A DNA stretch of 64,000 nt. Origin: Brevundimonas sp. Root1279 (GTDB taxonomy: Bacteria; Pseudomonadota; Alphaproteobacteria; Caulobacterales; Caulobacteraceae). A program made the position numbers and the translations under genes. The notes under the pieces are model-generated. The model was not told the origin of the DNA, made no database searches, and saw nothing but the letters and a program-made list of their open reading frames with translations. The DNA lies in the NCBI RefSeq assembly GCF_001425945.1, contig NZ_LMEB01000004.1, positions 358,537-422,536 on the forward strand, in the 5' to 3' direction. Below are positions 40,026 through 49,154 of this stretch, one piece after another (position 1 is the stretch's first letter; every line of letters begins with the position of its first letter).

Positions 40026-40061
40026 AAAGGCCCCGGGGATCGCTCCCCGGGGCCTTTTTCT
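40026..40061. terminator. Bidirectional terminator between the H1-like and DUF3126 genes
   Basis: AAAGGCCCCGGGGA pairs perfectly with TCCCCGGGGCCTTT around a 4-base loop. The forward end has a T-run. The gene on the other side converges on it, though its own A-run is short, so it may serve both genes. Confidence 0.85.
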
Positions 40062-40079
40062 TACGCGCTGTACGGTGGC

Positions 40080-40289
40080 TTATTCCGGCAGGTCTTCCGC
40101 CAGGATGGCCATTTCGAACATGAAGCTGCCGGCCTCGTCCTCATCCTCGAAAACGACGCCGATGAACTCGTCGCCGACATAGACCTCGGCCGAGTCGCTG
40201 GGCTTGCCGCGCGGCTTCAGGATGATCCCGCCGGTGTTGAAGGTGCGCTTCAGGTGCGTCTCGACGCGCTTCATGTCGGCGGTGTTCAT
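40080..40289 (-). CDS. DUF3126-family small protein
   Basis: The 69-residue protein reads MNTADMKRVETHLKRTFN at the start, with VYVGDEFIGVVFEDEDEAG later, the pattern of DUF3126. I know this family from alphaproteobacteria and its function is unknown. It is acidic and soluble. It lies 63 bp downstream of cysE on the same strand and is likely co-transcribed with it. Confidence 0.85.
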   Translation of the reverse strand: MNTADMKRVETHLKRTFNTGGIILKPRGKPSDSAEVYVGDEFIGVVFEDEDEAGSFMFEMAILAEDLPE

Positions 40290-40352
40290 TGGAATGCCTC
40301 GGTCTCTGAATTGGGGGCGGACCCTAGAGAAAGGGGCGCGCGAGGGGAAGGC

Positions 40353-41174
40353 TCAGATGACGAAGTCGTAGACGATGTCGGCCAGCGTATGGTCCATCGT
40401 CCGCGCCGGCGTCGCATCGGTCGGACAATTGACCAGGCGCGCCGGCACGCCGGCGACGGTGCAGCCCGCCGGAACCGCTTTCAGCACCACCGAGCCCGAG
40501 GCCACCTTGGCGTAGTCGCCGACCAGGATGTTCCCGAGCACCTTGGCGCCCGCGCCCAGCAGAACGCCCTTGCCGATCTTGGGATGGCGGTCGCCGCGCT
40601 CGGCGCCCGTGCCGCCCAGGGTCACGCCGTGCAGCATCGAGACCTCGTCGCCGACCACCGCCGTCTCGCCGATGACGATGCCGGTGCCGTGATCGAGGAA
40701 CAGCCCCGAGCCCATTCGCGCCGCCGGATGGATGTCGACCTGGAACAGCTCGGACATGCGGCTCTGGAAATGCAGCGCCAGGGTCTCGCGGCCGTGGGTC
40801 CACAGCCAGTGGGCCACGCGGTAGGCCTGCAGGGCCTGGAAGCCCTTGAAGTAGAGGAAGGGCTGCAGCACCGACTTGATGGCCGGATCGCGCTCGGCCA
40901 CCGCCTGCAGGTCGGCCTCGGCGGCGCGGACGATGCCCGGATCCGCCTCGAAGGCGCTGGCGCAAACCTCGCGCACGCTCATGGCGCCCAGCTCGGCGTC
41001 GCCCAGCTTGCGGGCGATCTGGAAGCTCAGGGCGCCGGCCAGGTCGGTGTGCGACAGGATGGTGGCGTTCATCAGCGAGCCGAGATGGGGCTCGCTGCGG
41101 GCCGCCTCGTCGGCCGCGGCGCGCAGCTGGGTCCAGACATCGGGCTGGGCGGCGACGACTTCGAGTTGCGGCAT
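40353..41174 (-). CDS. cysE: Serine O-acetyltransferase
   Basis: The 273-residue enzyme acetylates serine with acetyl-CoA, the first step of cysteine synthesis. The N-terminal helical domain (about 1-150) precedes a left-handed beta-helix with hexapeptide repeats. The catalytic region LDHGTGIVIGETAVVGD and MLHGVTLGGTG are intact. The C-terminal tail ends in YDFVI; CysE tails ending in Ile typically contact cysteine synthase CysK. AAGGAG precedes the ATG. Confidence 0.95.
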   Translation of the reverse strand: MPQLEVVAAQPDVWTQLRAAADEAARSEPHLGSLMNATILSHTDLAGALSFQIARKLGDAELGAMSVREVCASAFEADPGIVRAAEADLQAVAERDPAIKSVLQPFLYFKGFQALQAYRVAHWLWTHGRETLALHFQSRMSELFQVDIHPAARMGSGLFLDHGTGIVIGETAVVGDEVSMLHGVTLGGTGAERGDRHPKIGKGVLLGAGAKVLGNILVGDYAKVASGSVVLKAVPAGCTVAGVPARLVNCPTDATPARTMDHTLADIVYDFVI

Positions 41175-41195
41175 CAGGCGCTCCTTAGACGACGA

Positions 41196-41846
41196 TCATA
41201 CGCTGGCCAGCATGGCCTCGGCCAGTTCCGCCGGCAGTTCGCCCTCACGGGCCATATGGTAGGCCCTCAGCGCCGTCGCCAGCGTGAACATGTCCCGGAT
41301 CGCGCCGGTCCTGATCGCCTCCAGCAACTGGCCGAAGGGCACGCGCGTCACGCGGATGATCTCGGTCTCGTCCGGCGCGATCGGAACCTCGGTGAAGTCC
41401 CAGGCCAGCCAGGCCATCGCCCGCTCGTCGGTGATGGAGTTGGTCATCTCGGCCTTGTAGGCCTCGCGCCAGACCGCCGCCTGGAGCCCCGCCTCCTCGG
41501 CCAGTTCGCGCTTGGCCCCCTCGAGCGGATCCTCCCCGAACGGCGCCCCGCCCTCGGGCATCTCCCACGACCAGTTCATTAGGGCGAAGCGCTGCTGCCC
41601 GACCAGGGTCACCGTGCCGTCCGCATGCAGCGGCAGCACGCCCACCGACATGTTCTGCGGCCGCATCACCATGTAGTCGGCCTTGTGCCCCGTCGGCGCG
41701 GTCGCGTCGTGACGGGTCAGCCGCATCCACGGGCTCTCGAAGAAGACCGTATGACCCGCGTCCGTCCACGGCGGCGGGCGGTCGCTTCCGTCGTCCCAGG
41801 GGGCCAGCGGGCGGTCGGCGTCGAACATCTTGCGGGAGTCGGTCAT
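41196..41846 (-). CDS. Nudix hydrolase, ADP-ribose pyrophosphatase-like
   Basis: The 216-residue protein contains a complete Nudix box, GGAPFGEDPLEGAKRELAEE followed by AG, with the metal-binding Glu residues in place. The flanking strands (WSWEMPEG before the box) resemble those of ADP-sugar pyrophosphatases. The substrate is not certain. It lies 21 bp upstream of cysE on the same strand, so the three minus-strand genes here may form one transcript. It is divergent from the nitroreductase. Confidence 0.85.
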   Translation of the reverse strand: MTDSRKMFDADRPLAPWDDGSDRPPPWTDAGHTVFFESPWMRLTRHDATAPTGHKADYMVMRPQNMSVGVLPLHADGTVTLVGQQRFALMNWSWEMPEGGAPFGEDPLEGAKRELAEEAGLQAAVWREAYKAEMTNSITDERAMAWLAWDFTEVPIAPDETEIIRVTRVPFGQLLEAIRTGAIRDMFTLATALRAYHMAREGELPAELAEAMLASV

Positions 41847-41891
41847 TGTCCGGGTATGGCGCCCCGGGCCCGCCGCGCCTAGCTAGACGGC

Positions 41892-42494
41892 ATGACCGAC
41901 AGCGATCTCGGAGCCTCGCTCCCCCTCCCCGTCCCGTCCGCCGAACTGCAGGAGCGCCTGGCCAAGCGCCGCTCCGCCCCGGCCCAGGCCCTCACCGGCC
42001 CCGGCCCGTCCCGCGAGGAAGTCGAGCGTATCCTGTCGCTCGGCGCCCGGACGCCCGACCACGGCAAGCTCTTCCCCTGGCGGTTCGTCGTCCTGGGTCC
42101 GCAGTCGCGGGCCGACCTGGCCCGCCAGCTGGAGACCCTGGCCCGCCACCAGCCCGATCCCGGCAAGGCCGCCAAGGTGCTGGCCAAGCTGACAGCCGCC
42201 CCGGTCACCATCCTGGTGGTCTCGGCCCCGGTCCCCAGCCAGAAGGTGCCCAAATGGGAGCAGCGTCTCTCCGCCGGCGCCGTCTGCATGAACATCGAGC
42301 ACGCCGCCGACGCGCTCGGCTATTCCGCCAGCTGGATCACCGACTGGTACAGCTATGACGCCAAGGCCAAGGCCCTCTATGGCGTCAGTGAGGACGAGCG
42401 CGTCGCCGGCTTCATCCACCTGGGCGCCCTGGCCGAGGCCCCGCTGGAGCGGCCGCGTCCGGACGTCGCCGCCCTGACGGAGTGGCGGGACTAG
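41892..42494 (+). CDS. Nitroreductase family protein (YdjA-like)
   Basis: The 200-residue flavoprotein has the short nitroreductase pattern: an N-terminal LAKRRSAPAQALTGPGPS with the FMN-phosphate-binding Arg residues, GARTPDHGKLFPWRFVVL and SAGAVCMNIEHAADALGY. These resemble E. coli YdjA. Such enzymes reduce nitro compounds or quinones with NAD(P)H; the natural substrate is unknown. It stands alone and its end nearly meets hutI, which is on the other strand. Confidence 0.88.
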   Translation: MTDSDLGASLPLPVPSAELQERLAKRRSAPAQALTGPGPSREEVERILSLGARTPDHGKLFPWRFVVLGPQSRADLARQLETLARHQPDPGKAAKVLAKLTAAPVTILVVSAPVPSQKVPKWEQRLSAGAVCMNIEHAADALGYSASWITDWYSYDAKAKALYGVSEDERVAGFIHLGALAEAPLERPRPDVAALTEWRD

Positions 42495-42501
42495 AGCAAG
42501 C

Positions 42502-43716
42502 TCAGGACCACGCGCCGCCCAGCATCCGCCTCGCCAGCAGCGGCTTGCCCAGCCAGTAGGCCAGCTCCGCCGGCCGCGTGACGTCCCAGACGGCCAAGTC
42601 GGCGGCCTTGCCGGCCTCGATCGTGCCGATCTCGTCCGACAGCCCCAGCGCCTTGGCCGCATGCCGCGTCGCGCCGGCCAGCGCCTCCTCGGGCGTCAGG
42701 CGGAACTGCACGCAGGCCAGGTTGATCGCCGCCGTCATCGAGGCCACCGGCGAGGTGCCCGGATTGCAGTCCGTGGCCACCGCCATATCCACAGCGTGAC
42801 GACGGAACATATCCACAGGCGGCGGCGTCGTTTCGCGCAGCATCAGGAAGGCCCCCGGCAGCAGCACCGCGACCACGCCCGCCGCCGCCATCGCCTGCAC
42901 GCCCCCCTCGGACGTGTGCTCCACGTGGTCCGCCGAAAGCGCCCCGTATTTCGCCGCCAGCGCAGCCCCGCCGCCGTCCGACAGCTGGTCGGCGTGCAGC
43001 TTCACCGGCAGGCCCAGGGCCCGCGCCTTCTCGAACAGCCGCGACACCTCCTCGCCCGAGAAGGCGATCGGCTCGCAATAGGCGTCGACCGCATCGACCA
43101 GCCCCTCGGCCGCCGCCGCGGGCAGGAAGTCATCCACAGCCTTGTCCACATAGGCGGCCCGCTGCGGCCGGTGCTCCGGCGGCACCGCGTGCAGGCCCAG
43201 ATAGCTGGTCCGCACCCGCACTCCCGCCTCGCGCCCGATCCGCCGCGCCACGCGCAGCATCTTCAGTTCGCTGTCGTGATCGAGCCCGTAGCCCGACTTG
43301 ATCTCGACGGTCGTGACGCCGGTCGCCTTCAACCCCTCCAGCCGCGCCACGGCGCTGGCGTAGAGCTCATCCTCCGACGCCGCCCGCGTCGCCGCCATGG
43401 TCGAGACGATGCCGCCCCCGGCCCGCGCGATCTCCTCATAGGTCGCGCCGTTCAGCCGCTGCTCGAACTCGCCCGACCGGTCTCCGCCGAACACCAGATG
43501 GGTGTGGCAGTCGATGAGCCCCGGCGTGACCCAGCGGCCGCCGAGCTGCTCGGTCTCCGCCGCCTCATGCGCAGGAAGCTCGCTGCGCGGTCCCGCCCAG
43601 AGGATCTGGCCGTCGGCGATCAGAAGCGCTCCGTCCTCGATCGCGCCATAGGCCTCGCCGCCCGCGACCATGGTGGCCAGGCGGCAGTCAGTGAGCAGGA
43701 TGTCGGCCTTCAACAT
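42502..43716 (-). CDS. hutI: Imidazolonepropionase
   Basis: This 404-residue amidohydrolase opens the ring of 4-imidazolone-5-propionate, step three of histidine degradation. The metal-site motif is [11 protein letters not shown], with the substrate loop [17 protein letters not shown] and later LHADQLSD and [10 protein letters not shown]. The length fits the family. ATG 43716 was chosen because the longer reading frame runs into the palindromic repeat. It is on the same strand as hutG and hutC, 142 bp below hutG with a large hairpin between. Confidence 0.95.
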   Translation of the reverse strand: MLKADILLTDCRLATMVAGGEAYGAIEDGALLIADGQILWAGPRSELPAHEAAETEQLGGRWVTPGLIDCHTHLVFGGDRSGEFEQRLNGATYEEIARAGGGIVSTMAATRAASEDELYASAVARLEGLKATGVTTVEIKSGYGLDHDSELKMLRVARRIGREAGVRVRTSYLGLHAVPPEHRPQRAAYVDKAVDDFLPAAAAEGLVDAVDAYCEPIAFSGEEVSRLFEKARALGLPVKLHADQLSDGGGAALAAKYGALSADHVEHTSEGGVQAMAAAGVVAVLLPGAFLMLRETTPPPVDMFRRHAVDMAVATDCNPGTSPVASMTAAINLACVQFRLTPEEALAGATRHAAKALGLSDEIGTIEAGKAADLAVWDVTRPAELAYWLGKPLLARRMLGGAWS

Positions 43717-43727
43717 ATTCCACCGTG

Positions 43728-43842
43728 CATCCCGGCGAATGCCGGGATCCAGATCCAATAGCGCGGGACGCTAGCGTCACGACCGGTTCTCACGGAGCCA
43801 TCTTCCAGCCATCGCATCTGGATCCCGGCATTCGCCGGGATG
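43728..43842. repeat. Perfect 27-bp inverted repeat between hutG and hutI
   Basis: Positions 43728-43754 and 43816-43842 are exact inverted copies. Each arm also contains its own hairpin (CCCGGC with GCCGGG). Between the arms lies the palindrome GACGCTAGCGTC (43767-43778). The arms look like the common alphaproteobacterial repeat of the CATCCCGGC type. In an operon it may attenuate transcription or protect mRNA ends. Confidence 0.85.
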
Positions 43843-43858
43843 AGCGGATGAAAGGTGC

Positions 43859-44746
43859 TCATCGCGTCTCAAACCCCGCCAGCAGTTCGCAGAACCACCG
43901 CCCCGCCGTCAGCGAGCCGAGGTCGCCGATCTCCAGCGACGGGTCGTATTCGGTCAGGTCCACCGCCTTCACCTTCGGATGGGCGCCGATGACCCGCGTG
44001 GCGTCGAAGAAGTCCTGCGCCGAGACCCCGCCCGGGCGCGCGCCCGGCGAGGCCGGCCACTGGCTGCGGTCGATGACGTCGATGTCGAAGTCGACGTAGA
44101 TCACCTCCACCAGCGCCGACAGCCGCGCCAGCTCCTGCGCCACTACGGCGGCCAGCCCCTGCTCGCGGCATTCCCGCGCCGTCCGCACCGAGATCCCCGC
44201 GGCCTTCGCCTTGTCATGCGCCCGCTTGGTGTTGGCGAATGGCGCCAGCCCGACCTGACTGATGCGCGTCCCGTTCATGCCGTCGTCCAGCAGGGCCTGG
44301 ACCGGATTGCCATTGGTCAGGCCCTGGTCGGTGTCGCGCAGGTCGAAATGCGCATCCAGCGTCAGCAGCCCCGCCTTCTCCAGCCCCATCCCGTGTACGC
44401 CCGGCCGGGTTATGGCGTTGTTGCCGCCGATCAGCACCGTCAGCGCGCGCGCCGCTTGAGCCTGCACCGCATCGCGCACGGGCTCGAAGGCGTCGGCGGG
44501 CGACAGGGCCTTCACCGCCACATCGCCCGCGTCATGCACCCGCGTCGACAGCTCGGCGCCGGTCTCGACATCATAGGTCGAGAAGCGCGGCAGCACGCCC
44601 CGGAAAGACTTGGGCCCCAGGTCGCAACGGCCCGGCGTCAGCGAACGCTCGTTGACGCCCGCGCCGACGATGGCGACCGGCGCATCGGCGTGGCTGCCCA
44701 CCAGGTCGGCGATCGAGCGCCAAGACAGGGCTTCGGACTGGCTCAT
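43859..44746 (-). CDS. hutG: Formimidoylglutamase-like arginase-family protein
   Basis: The 295-residue ureohydrolase-fold protein sits between hutI and hutC, so it should cleave N-formimidoyl-glutamate to glutamate and formamide. The manganese motifs TLDAHFDLRD (Asp131, His133, Asp135) and YVDFDIDVIDRS are present. The first motif, usually GGDH, reads GGNN, so Asn110 replaces the first metal-binding His. Activity with one altered ligand, or with a single metal, is possible but not shown. ATG 44746 lies 2 bp after the hutC stop. Confidence 0.85.
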   Translation of the reverse strand: MSQSEALSWRSIADLVGSHADAPVAIVGAGVNERSLTPGRCDLGPKSFRGVLPRFSTYDVETGAELSTRVHDAGDVAVKALSPADAFEPVRDAVQAQAARALTVLIGGNNAITRPGVHGMGLEKAGLLTLDAHFDLRDTDQGLTNGNPVQALLDDGMNGTRISQVGLAPFANTKRAHDKAKAAGISVRTARECREQGLAAVVAQELARLSALVEVIYVDFDIDVIDRSQWPASPGARPGGVSAQDFFDATRVIGAHPKVKAVDLTEYDPSLEIGDLGSLTAGRWFCELLAGFETR

Positions 44747-44748
44747 GC

Positions 44749-45444
44749 TCAGGCTTTCGTCGGCTGGAATCGGGCGACCAGATCGTAGGCGTCGCCGGGG
44801 AAGGTCTGGAAGGCCCAGGTCACGCCCTGGCCGTCGCGCCAGGTCCGGCGCTCCAGCCTCAGGCATGCCGAGCCCGGCGGCAACAGCAGATGGCGGGCCA
44901 TGACCGTATCGGCGCCGACCGCCGAGATGCGGTGCTCGGCCTCGGTCCAGGGCGTGTGGGCCAGCAGCCAGCTGCCCGCCGGCTTGGCCGCAAAGTCCGC
45001 AGACTCCGCCTCGGGCGCCGCCGCCAGCGAAATCAGCCGCCGTTCGTGGGCGAAGGGCGCCCCGTCGGCCAGGTGCACCGTCTCCAGCTGGATCAGCTGC
45101 ACGCCGAGCCAGGCCTCCTCGGCTTCGGCGTCGCGGATCCGGCGGGTCAGCAGCCGGTGCGCATAGGCCAGGCCCCGCCCCTCGACCTCGCTCTGGATGT
45201 CCGGAATGGCCAGGGCCGCCGAGTGCACCGGCGGGTGCGCCACGATGGTTCCGGCCCGCCGCCGGCGCGTCACCAGACCGCGCGCCGCCAGGCCCGACAT
45301 GGCCTTGGAGGCCGTCATCCGGGCGCAGCCGTACTCCGCCATCAGCTCGCTCTCGGTCGGCAAGCGATGCCCCGGCCGCCACTCCCCGGAGAGGATGCGG
45401 CGCTCGATGTCGCTCTCGATCCGACGGTGGATGACCATGTCCAT
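44749..45444 (-). CDS. hutC: Histidine-utilisation repressor, GntR/HutC family
   Basis: The 231-residue regulator has a GntR winged helix (about 1-70; [22 protein letters not shown]) and a UTRA ligand domain (about 85-230). HutC proteins repress hut genes until urocanate binds. It is the first gene of the minus-strand hutC-G-I group and lies back to back with hutU. A 14-bp palindrome in the gap is the likely operator, so it probably represses both directions and itself. An internal ATG at residue 3 is an equally good start. Confidence 0.92.
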   Translation of the reverse strand: MDMVIHRRIESDIERRILSGEWRPGHRLPTESELMAEYGCARMTASKAMSGLAARGLVTRRRRAGTIVAHPPVHSAALAIPDIQSEVEGRGLAYAHRLLTRRIRDAEAEEAWLGVQLIQLETVHLADGAPFAHERRLISLAAAPEAESADFAAKPAGSWLLAHTPWTEAEHRISAVGADTVMARHLLLPPGSACLRLERRTWRDGQGVTWAFQTFPGDAYDLVARFQPTKA

Positions 45445-45471
45445 GGCCGAACTATCCGGCTTGCACCGGCA

Positions 45472-45485
45472 TATGTCTAGACATA
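45472..45485. promoter_or_regulatory. HutC operator candidate
   Basis: TATGTCTAGACATA is a perfect 14-bp palindrome, 27 bp from the hutC start and 39 bp from the hutU start. Its position between divergent hut units and its symmetry fit a GntR-family repressor dimer. Binding is inferred, not shown. Confidence 0.6.
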
Positions 45486-45524
45486 ATGATGCCCGCCATC
45501 GAGCCGCCCGCGCCGGAGGATTCC

Positions 45525-47189
45525 ATGAGCAGCACCCCCAACGCCCGTATCGTCCGTTCCCCGCGCGGGACCGAGATGACCGCCAAGACCTGGGCCGCCG
45601 AGGCCGCCCTGCGCATGCTGATGAACAACCTCGACCCGGAGGTCGCCGAGCGTCCGCAGGACCTCGTTGTCTACGGCGGCATCGGCAAAGCGGCCCGCGA
45701 CTGGGCCAGCTTCGACCGCATCGTCGACTCCCTGCGCACCCTCGAGGCCGACGAGACCCTGCTGGTCCAGTCGGGCAAGCCGGTCGGCGTCTTCCGCACC
45801 CACGCCGACGCCCCGCGGGTGCTGATCGCCAACTCCAACCTGGTGCCCAAATGGGCGACCTGGGAGCATTTCAACGAGCTCGATCGCAAGGGCCTGGCCA
45901 TGTACGGCCAGATGACGGCCGGCTCGTGGATCTACATCGGCACCCAGGGCATCGTTCAGGGCACCTATGAGACCTTCATGGAGGCCGGCCGCCAGCACTA
46001 CGGCGGCGATTGGTCCGGCAAATGGATCCTGACCGCCGGCCTCGGCGGCATGGGCGGCGCCCAGACCCTGGCGGCGACCATGGCGGGCGCCTCCTGCCTC
46101 GCCGTGGAGTGCCAGCGCAGCCGCATCGAGATGCGCCTGAAGACCCGCTACCTCGACGTCATGGCCGAGACACTCGACGAGGCTCTGGCCCTGATCGAGA
46201 AGGCCAACGCGGACGAAAAGCCGATTTCAGTCGGCCTCTTGGGCAATGCAGCAGATGTTCTGCCTGAACTGGTCAAGCGCGGCGTGCGGCCCGATCTGGT
46301 CACCGACCAGACCAGCGCCCACGACCTCGTCAACGGCTACCTGCCCCAGGGCTGGACCGTCGCCGAATGGGAGGACAAGCGCGTCTCCGACCCCGACGCC
46401 GTCGAGGCCGCCGCCCGCCGGTCGTGCGCCGTCCACGTCCAGGCCATGCTCGACTTCCAGAAGATGGGCGTCCCGGTCACCGACTACGGCAACAACATCC
46501 GTCAGGTCGCCTTCGACCAGGGCGTCGAAAACGCCTTCGACTTCCCCGGCTTCGTCCCGGCCTACATCCGCCCGCTGTTCTGCCGCGGAATCGGCCCGTT
46601 CCGCTGGGCCTCGCTGACCGGCGATCCGGAGGACATCCGCAAGACCGACGCGGCGATGAAAAAGCTCTTCCCCGACAACGCCGGCCTGCACCGCTGGCTG
46701 GACATGGCCGGCGAGCGCATCGCCTTCCAGGGCCTGCCCGCCCGCATCTGCTGGATCGGCCTGGGCGACCGCCACCGCGCCGGCCTGATGTTCAACGACA
46801 TGGTCGCCTCTGGCGAGCTGTCGGGCCCGATCGTCATCGGCCGCGACCACCTCGACTCCGGCTCGGTCGCCAGCCCCAACCGCGAGACCGAGGCCATGAT
46901 GGACGGCTCCGACGCCGTCTCCGACTGGCCCCTGCTCAACGCCCTGCTCAACACCGCCTCGGGCGCCAGCTGGGTGTCCCTGCACCACGGCGGCGGCGTC
47001 GGCATGGGCTACAGCCAGCACTCGGGCGTGGTCATCGTCGCCGACGGCGCCCCGGAAGCCGCCGAGCGCCTCAAGCGCGTCCTGTGGAACGACCCCGCCA
47101 CCGGCGTCATGCGCCACGCCGACGCGGGGTATGAGATCGCCCGAGAGGCCGCCCGCGAGCACGGCCTGAACCTGCCGTCGCTCAAATGA
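45525..47189 (+). CDS. hutU: Urocanate hydratase
   Basis: This 554-residue NAD+-dependent enzyme turns urocanate into imidazolonepropionate, step two of the pathway. Characteristic segments are [20 protein letters not shown], the catalytic [24 protein letters not shown] and [15 protein letters not shown]. The length is normal. ATG 45525 has GGAGG 6 bases upstream and is preferred to an ATG at 45486, which sits next to the operator. It is followed by hutH after a palindromic spacer. Confidence 0.97.
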   Translation: MSSTPNARIVRSPRGTEMTAKTWAAEAALRMLMNNLDPEVAERPQDLVVYGGIGKAARDWASFDRIVDSLRTLEADETLLVQSGKPVGVFRTHADAPRVLIANSNLVPKWATWEHFNELDRKGLAMYGQMTAGSWIYIGTQGIVQGTYETFMEAGRQHYGGDWSGKWILTAGLGGMGGAQTLAATMAGASCLAVECQRSRIEMRLKTRYLDVMAETLDEALALIEKANADEKPISVGLLGNAADVLPELVKRGVRPDLVTDQTSAHDLVNGYLPQGWTVAEWEDKRVSDPDAVEAAARRSCAVHVQAMLDFQKMGVPVTDYGNNIRQVAFDQGVENAFDFPGFVPAYIRPLFCRGIGPFRWASLTGDPEDIRKTDAAMKKLFPDNAGLHRWLDMAGERIAFQGLPARICWIGLGDRHRAGLMFNDMVASGELSGPIVIGRDHLDSGSVASPNRETEAMMDGSDAVSDWPLLNALLNTASGASWVSLHHGGGVGMGYSQHSGVVIVADGAPEAAERLKRVLWNDPATGVMRHADAGYEIAREAAREHGLNLPSLK

Positions 47190-47194
47190 CCTCT

Positions 47195-47341
47195 GCTTTC
47201 GTCATCCCGGCGAAGGCCGGGACCCAGCGGCGCCGCGACAGCGGCGAAACACTGCTGGTCGAGAGCATTTCCGCCGTTTCGCCCTCCGGGCGCCGCTGGG
47301 TTCCGGGGTCGCTCTGACGAGCGCCCCGGAATGACGAAAGC
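47195..47341. repeat. Large palindromic repeat between hutU and hutH
   Basis: The ends GCTTTCGTCATCCCGG and CCGGAATGACGAAAGC pair with one mismatch. An inner pair CCCAGCGGCGCC (47223-47234) and GGCGCCGCTGGG (47289-47300) is perfect. The whole could fold into one long hairpin of about 147 nt in the hutUH transcript. The right end overlaps an unlikely upstream ATG of hutH. Confidence 0.8.
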
Positions 47342-47357
47342 AAAAGACAAACTCACG

Positions 47358-48887
47358 ATGACCCAAATCCTTATCGGCTCCGCCCCCCTCGCCCTCGCCC
47401 AACTGCGCGCCGTCCTCGACGGACCGGTGACCGTCTCCCTGACCGACGCCGCCTGGGCCGACGTCGAAAAGAGCGCCGCCGTCGTCGCCGCCATCCTCGC
47501 CGAGGGCCGCACCGTCTACGGCATCAACACCGGCTTCGGCCTGCTGGCCAACACCAGCATCGCGCCGGAAGATCTTGAAACGCTTCAAAAGAACCTTGTG
47601 CTCAGCCACGCCTGCGGAGTCGGCCCCCTGCTGTCGGACGAGGTCGTCCGCCTGCTGATGGTGCTGAAGATCGCCAGCCTGTCGCGGGGCGCCTCGGGCG
47701 TCCGCCGCGAGACGCTTGAGACCCTGGTGGCCATGGTCAACGCCGGCGTCCTGCCCGGCATCCCGTCCAAGGGCTCGGTCGGCGCCTCGGGCGATCTGGC
47801 CCCGCTGGCCCACATGTCCTGCGTCCTGATCGGCGTCGGCGAGGCGCGCGTGAACGGCGAGGTCCTGCCCGCCGAGGCCGCGCTGGCGACGGCCGGCCTC
47901 AAGCCGATCACCCTGGGTCCCAAGGAAGGCCTGGCCCTGCTCAACGGCACCCAGTGCTCGACCGCCCTGGCCCTGGCCGGCCTGTTCGCCGCCGAGGCCT
48001 GTTTCGCCGCTGCGATCGCCGCCGGGGCCTTGTCGGTCGACGCCCTCAAGGGCTCGGACGCCCCGTTCGACCACCGCATCCACGCCCTGCGCGGCCAGCC
48101 CGGCCAAATCGACGTCGCCGACCGCCTGCGCGGCCTGATGGCCGGCTCGGCCATCCGCGACAGCCACCGCCACGACTGCGCCAAGGTGCAGGACCCCTAC
48201 TCCCTGCGCTGCCAGCCCCAGGTCATGGGCGCGACCCTCGACGTCCTGCGCAACGCGGCCGCCATGTTGGAGCGCGAAGCCAACGCCGTGACCGACAATC
48301 CGCTGGTCTTCATCGAGGACGGCGACGTCATCTCCGGCGGCAACTTCCACGCCGAACCCGTTGCTTACGCTGCAGATCAGATCGCGATGGCCCTTTGCGA
48401 GATCGGCAACATCTCCGAGCGCCGCACCGCTATCCTGGTCGACCCCAAGATGAGCGAACTGCCCGCCTTCCTGGTCAAGGAGAGCGGCCTGAACTCCGGC
48501 TTCATGATCGCCCAGGTCACCGCCGCAGCCCTGATCGCCGAGAACCGCATGGTCGCCCATCCCTGCGTCATCGACACCGTCCCGACCAGCGCCAACCAGG
48601 AAGACCACGTCTCCATGGCGACCCACGGCGCCCGCCGCCTGCTCGACATGGCCGAGAACACCGCCACCGTCGTCGGCATCGAGTTGCTGGCCGCCGCCCA
48701 GGGCATCGAGTTCCATCGCCCGATGACCACCTCTGAGCCGCTGGAGCAGGTCTACGCTATCGTCCGCGAGGCCGCCGCGCCCTATGCGTCCGACCACTAC
48801 TTCGCTCCGGACATCGAGCGCGCCACCGCCGGCGTGCGCGCGGGCTGCTACCGTCAGTTCGCCCAGGACCTGCTGCCCTCGGCCTGA
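47358..48887 (+). CDS. hutH: Histidine ammonia-lyase
   Basis: The 509-residue enzyme deaminates histidine to urocanate, the first step of the pathway. The Ala-Ser-Gly triplet that cyclises to the MIO cofactor is in [25 protein letters not shown] and the late [14 protein letters not shown] are also typical. ATG 47358 gives the usual length; the in-frame ATG at 47331 is part of the palindromic repeat. The 268 bp after the stop hold one repeat hairpin and no gene. Confidence 0.97.
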   Translation: MTQILIGSAPLALAQLRAVLDGPVTVSLTDAAWADVEKSAAVVAAILAEGRTVYGINTGFGLLANTSIAPEDLETLQKNLVLSHACGVGPLLSDEVVRLLMVLKIASLSRGASGVRRETLETLVAMVNAGVLPGIPSKGSVGASGDLAPLAHMSCVLIGVGEARVNGEVLPAEAALATAGLKPITLGPKEGLALLNGTQCSTALALAGLFAAEACFAAAIAAGALSVDALKGSDAPFDHRIHALRGQPGQIDVADRLRGLMAGSAIRDSHRHDCAKVQDPYSLRCQPQVMGATLDVLRNAAAMLEREANAVTDNPLVFIEDGDVISGGNFHAEPVAYAADQIAMALCEIGNISERRTAILVDPKMSELPAFLVKESGLNSGFMIAQVTAAALIAENRMVAHPCVIDTVPTSANQEDHVSMATHGARRLLDMAENTATVVGIELLAAAQGIEFHRPMTTSEPLEQVYAIVREAAAPYASDHYFAPDIERATAGVRAGCYRQFAQDLLPSA

Positions 48888-48932
48888 GGCGACACACCCA
48901 TCCCGCGCAGGGCGCCGCCTTCTCGCCCGGCC

Positions 48933-48967
48933 TTGTCATCCCCGACGCCGCGACGCGGCGATCGGGG
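48933..48967. repeat. REP-like hairpin downstream of hutH
   Basis: CTTGTCATCCCCGACGCCG is followed by CGGCGATCGGGGA, forming a stem (TCCCCGACGCCGCG region with CGCGGCGATCGGGGA) with a small bulge. The start is the same CTTGTCATCCCCGACG as at 37719. No T-run follows. Confidence 0.55.
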
Positions 48968-49154
48968 ACACCCGAGCGCTACGCTTCAAGCGCTTCCGAG
49001 GGCCGGCTCGCCGTTCCGCCGCCCTTGCCACGTCCGCTTCTGACGCAGCCGCATGCTCCCTTGCCGGCCGGGTCTTTGACAATCGAACGGTGATCGAGAG
49101 TATCGCCTTGGCAGCCGTCTAATTTCTCACGATGGCGCTACCATCGCGACACTC

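Noticed and set aside
47331-47357. Upstream ATG as the start of hutH
   Set aside because: It lies in the right arm of the palindromic repeat and makes the protein longer than the family; ATG 47358 gives the usual length.
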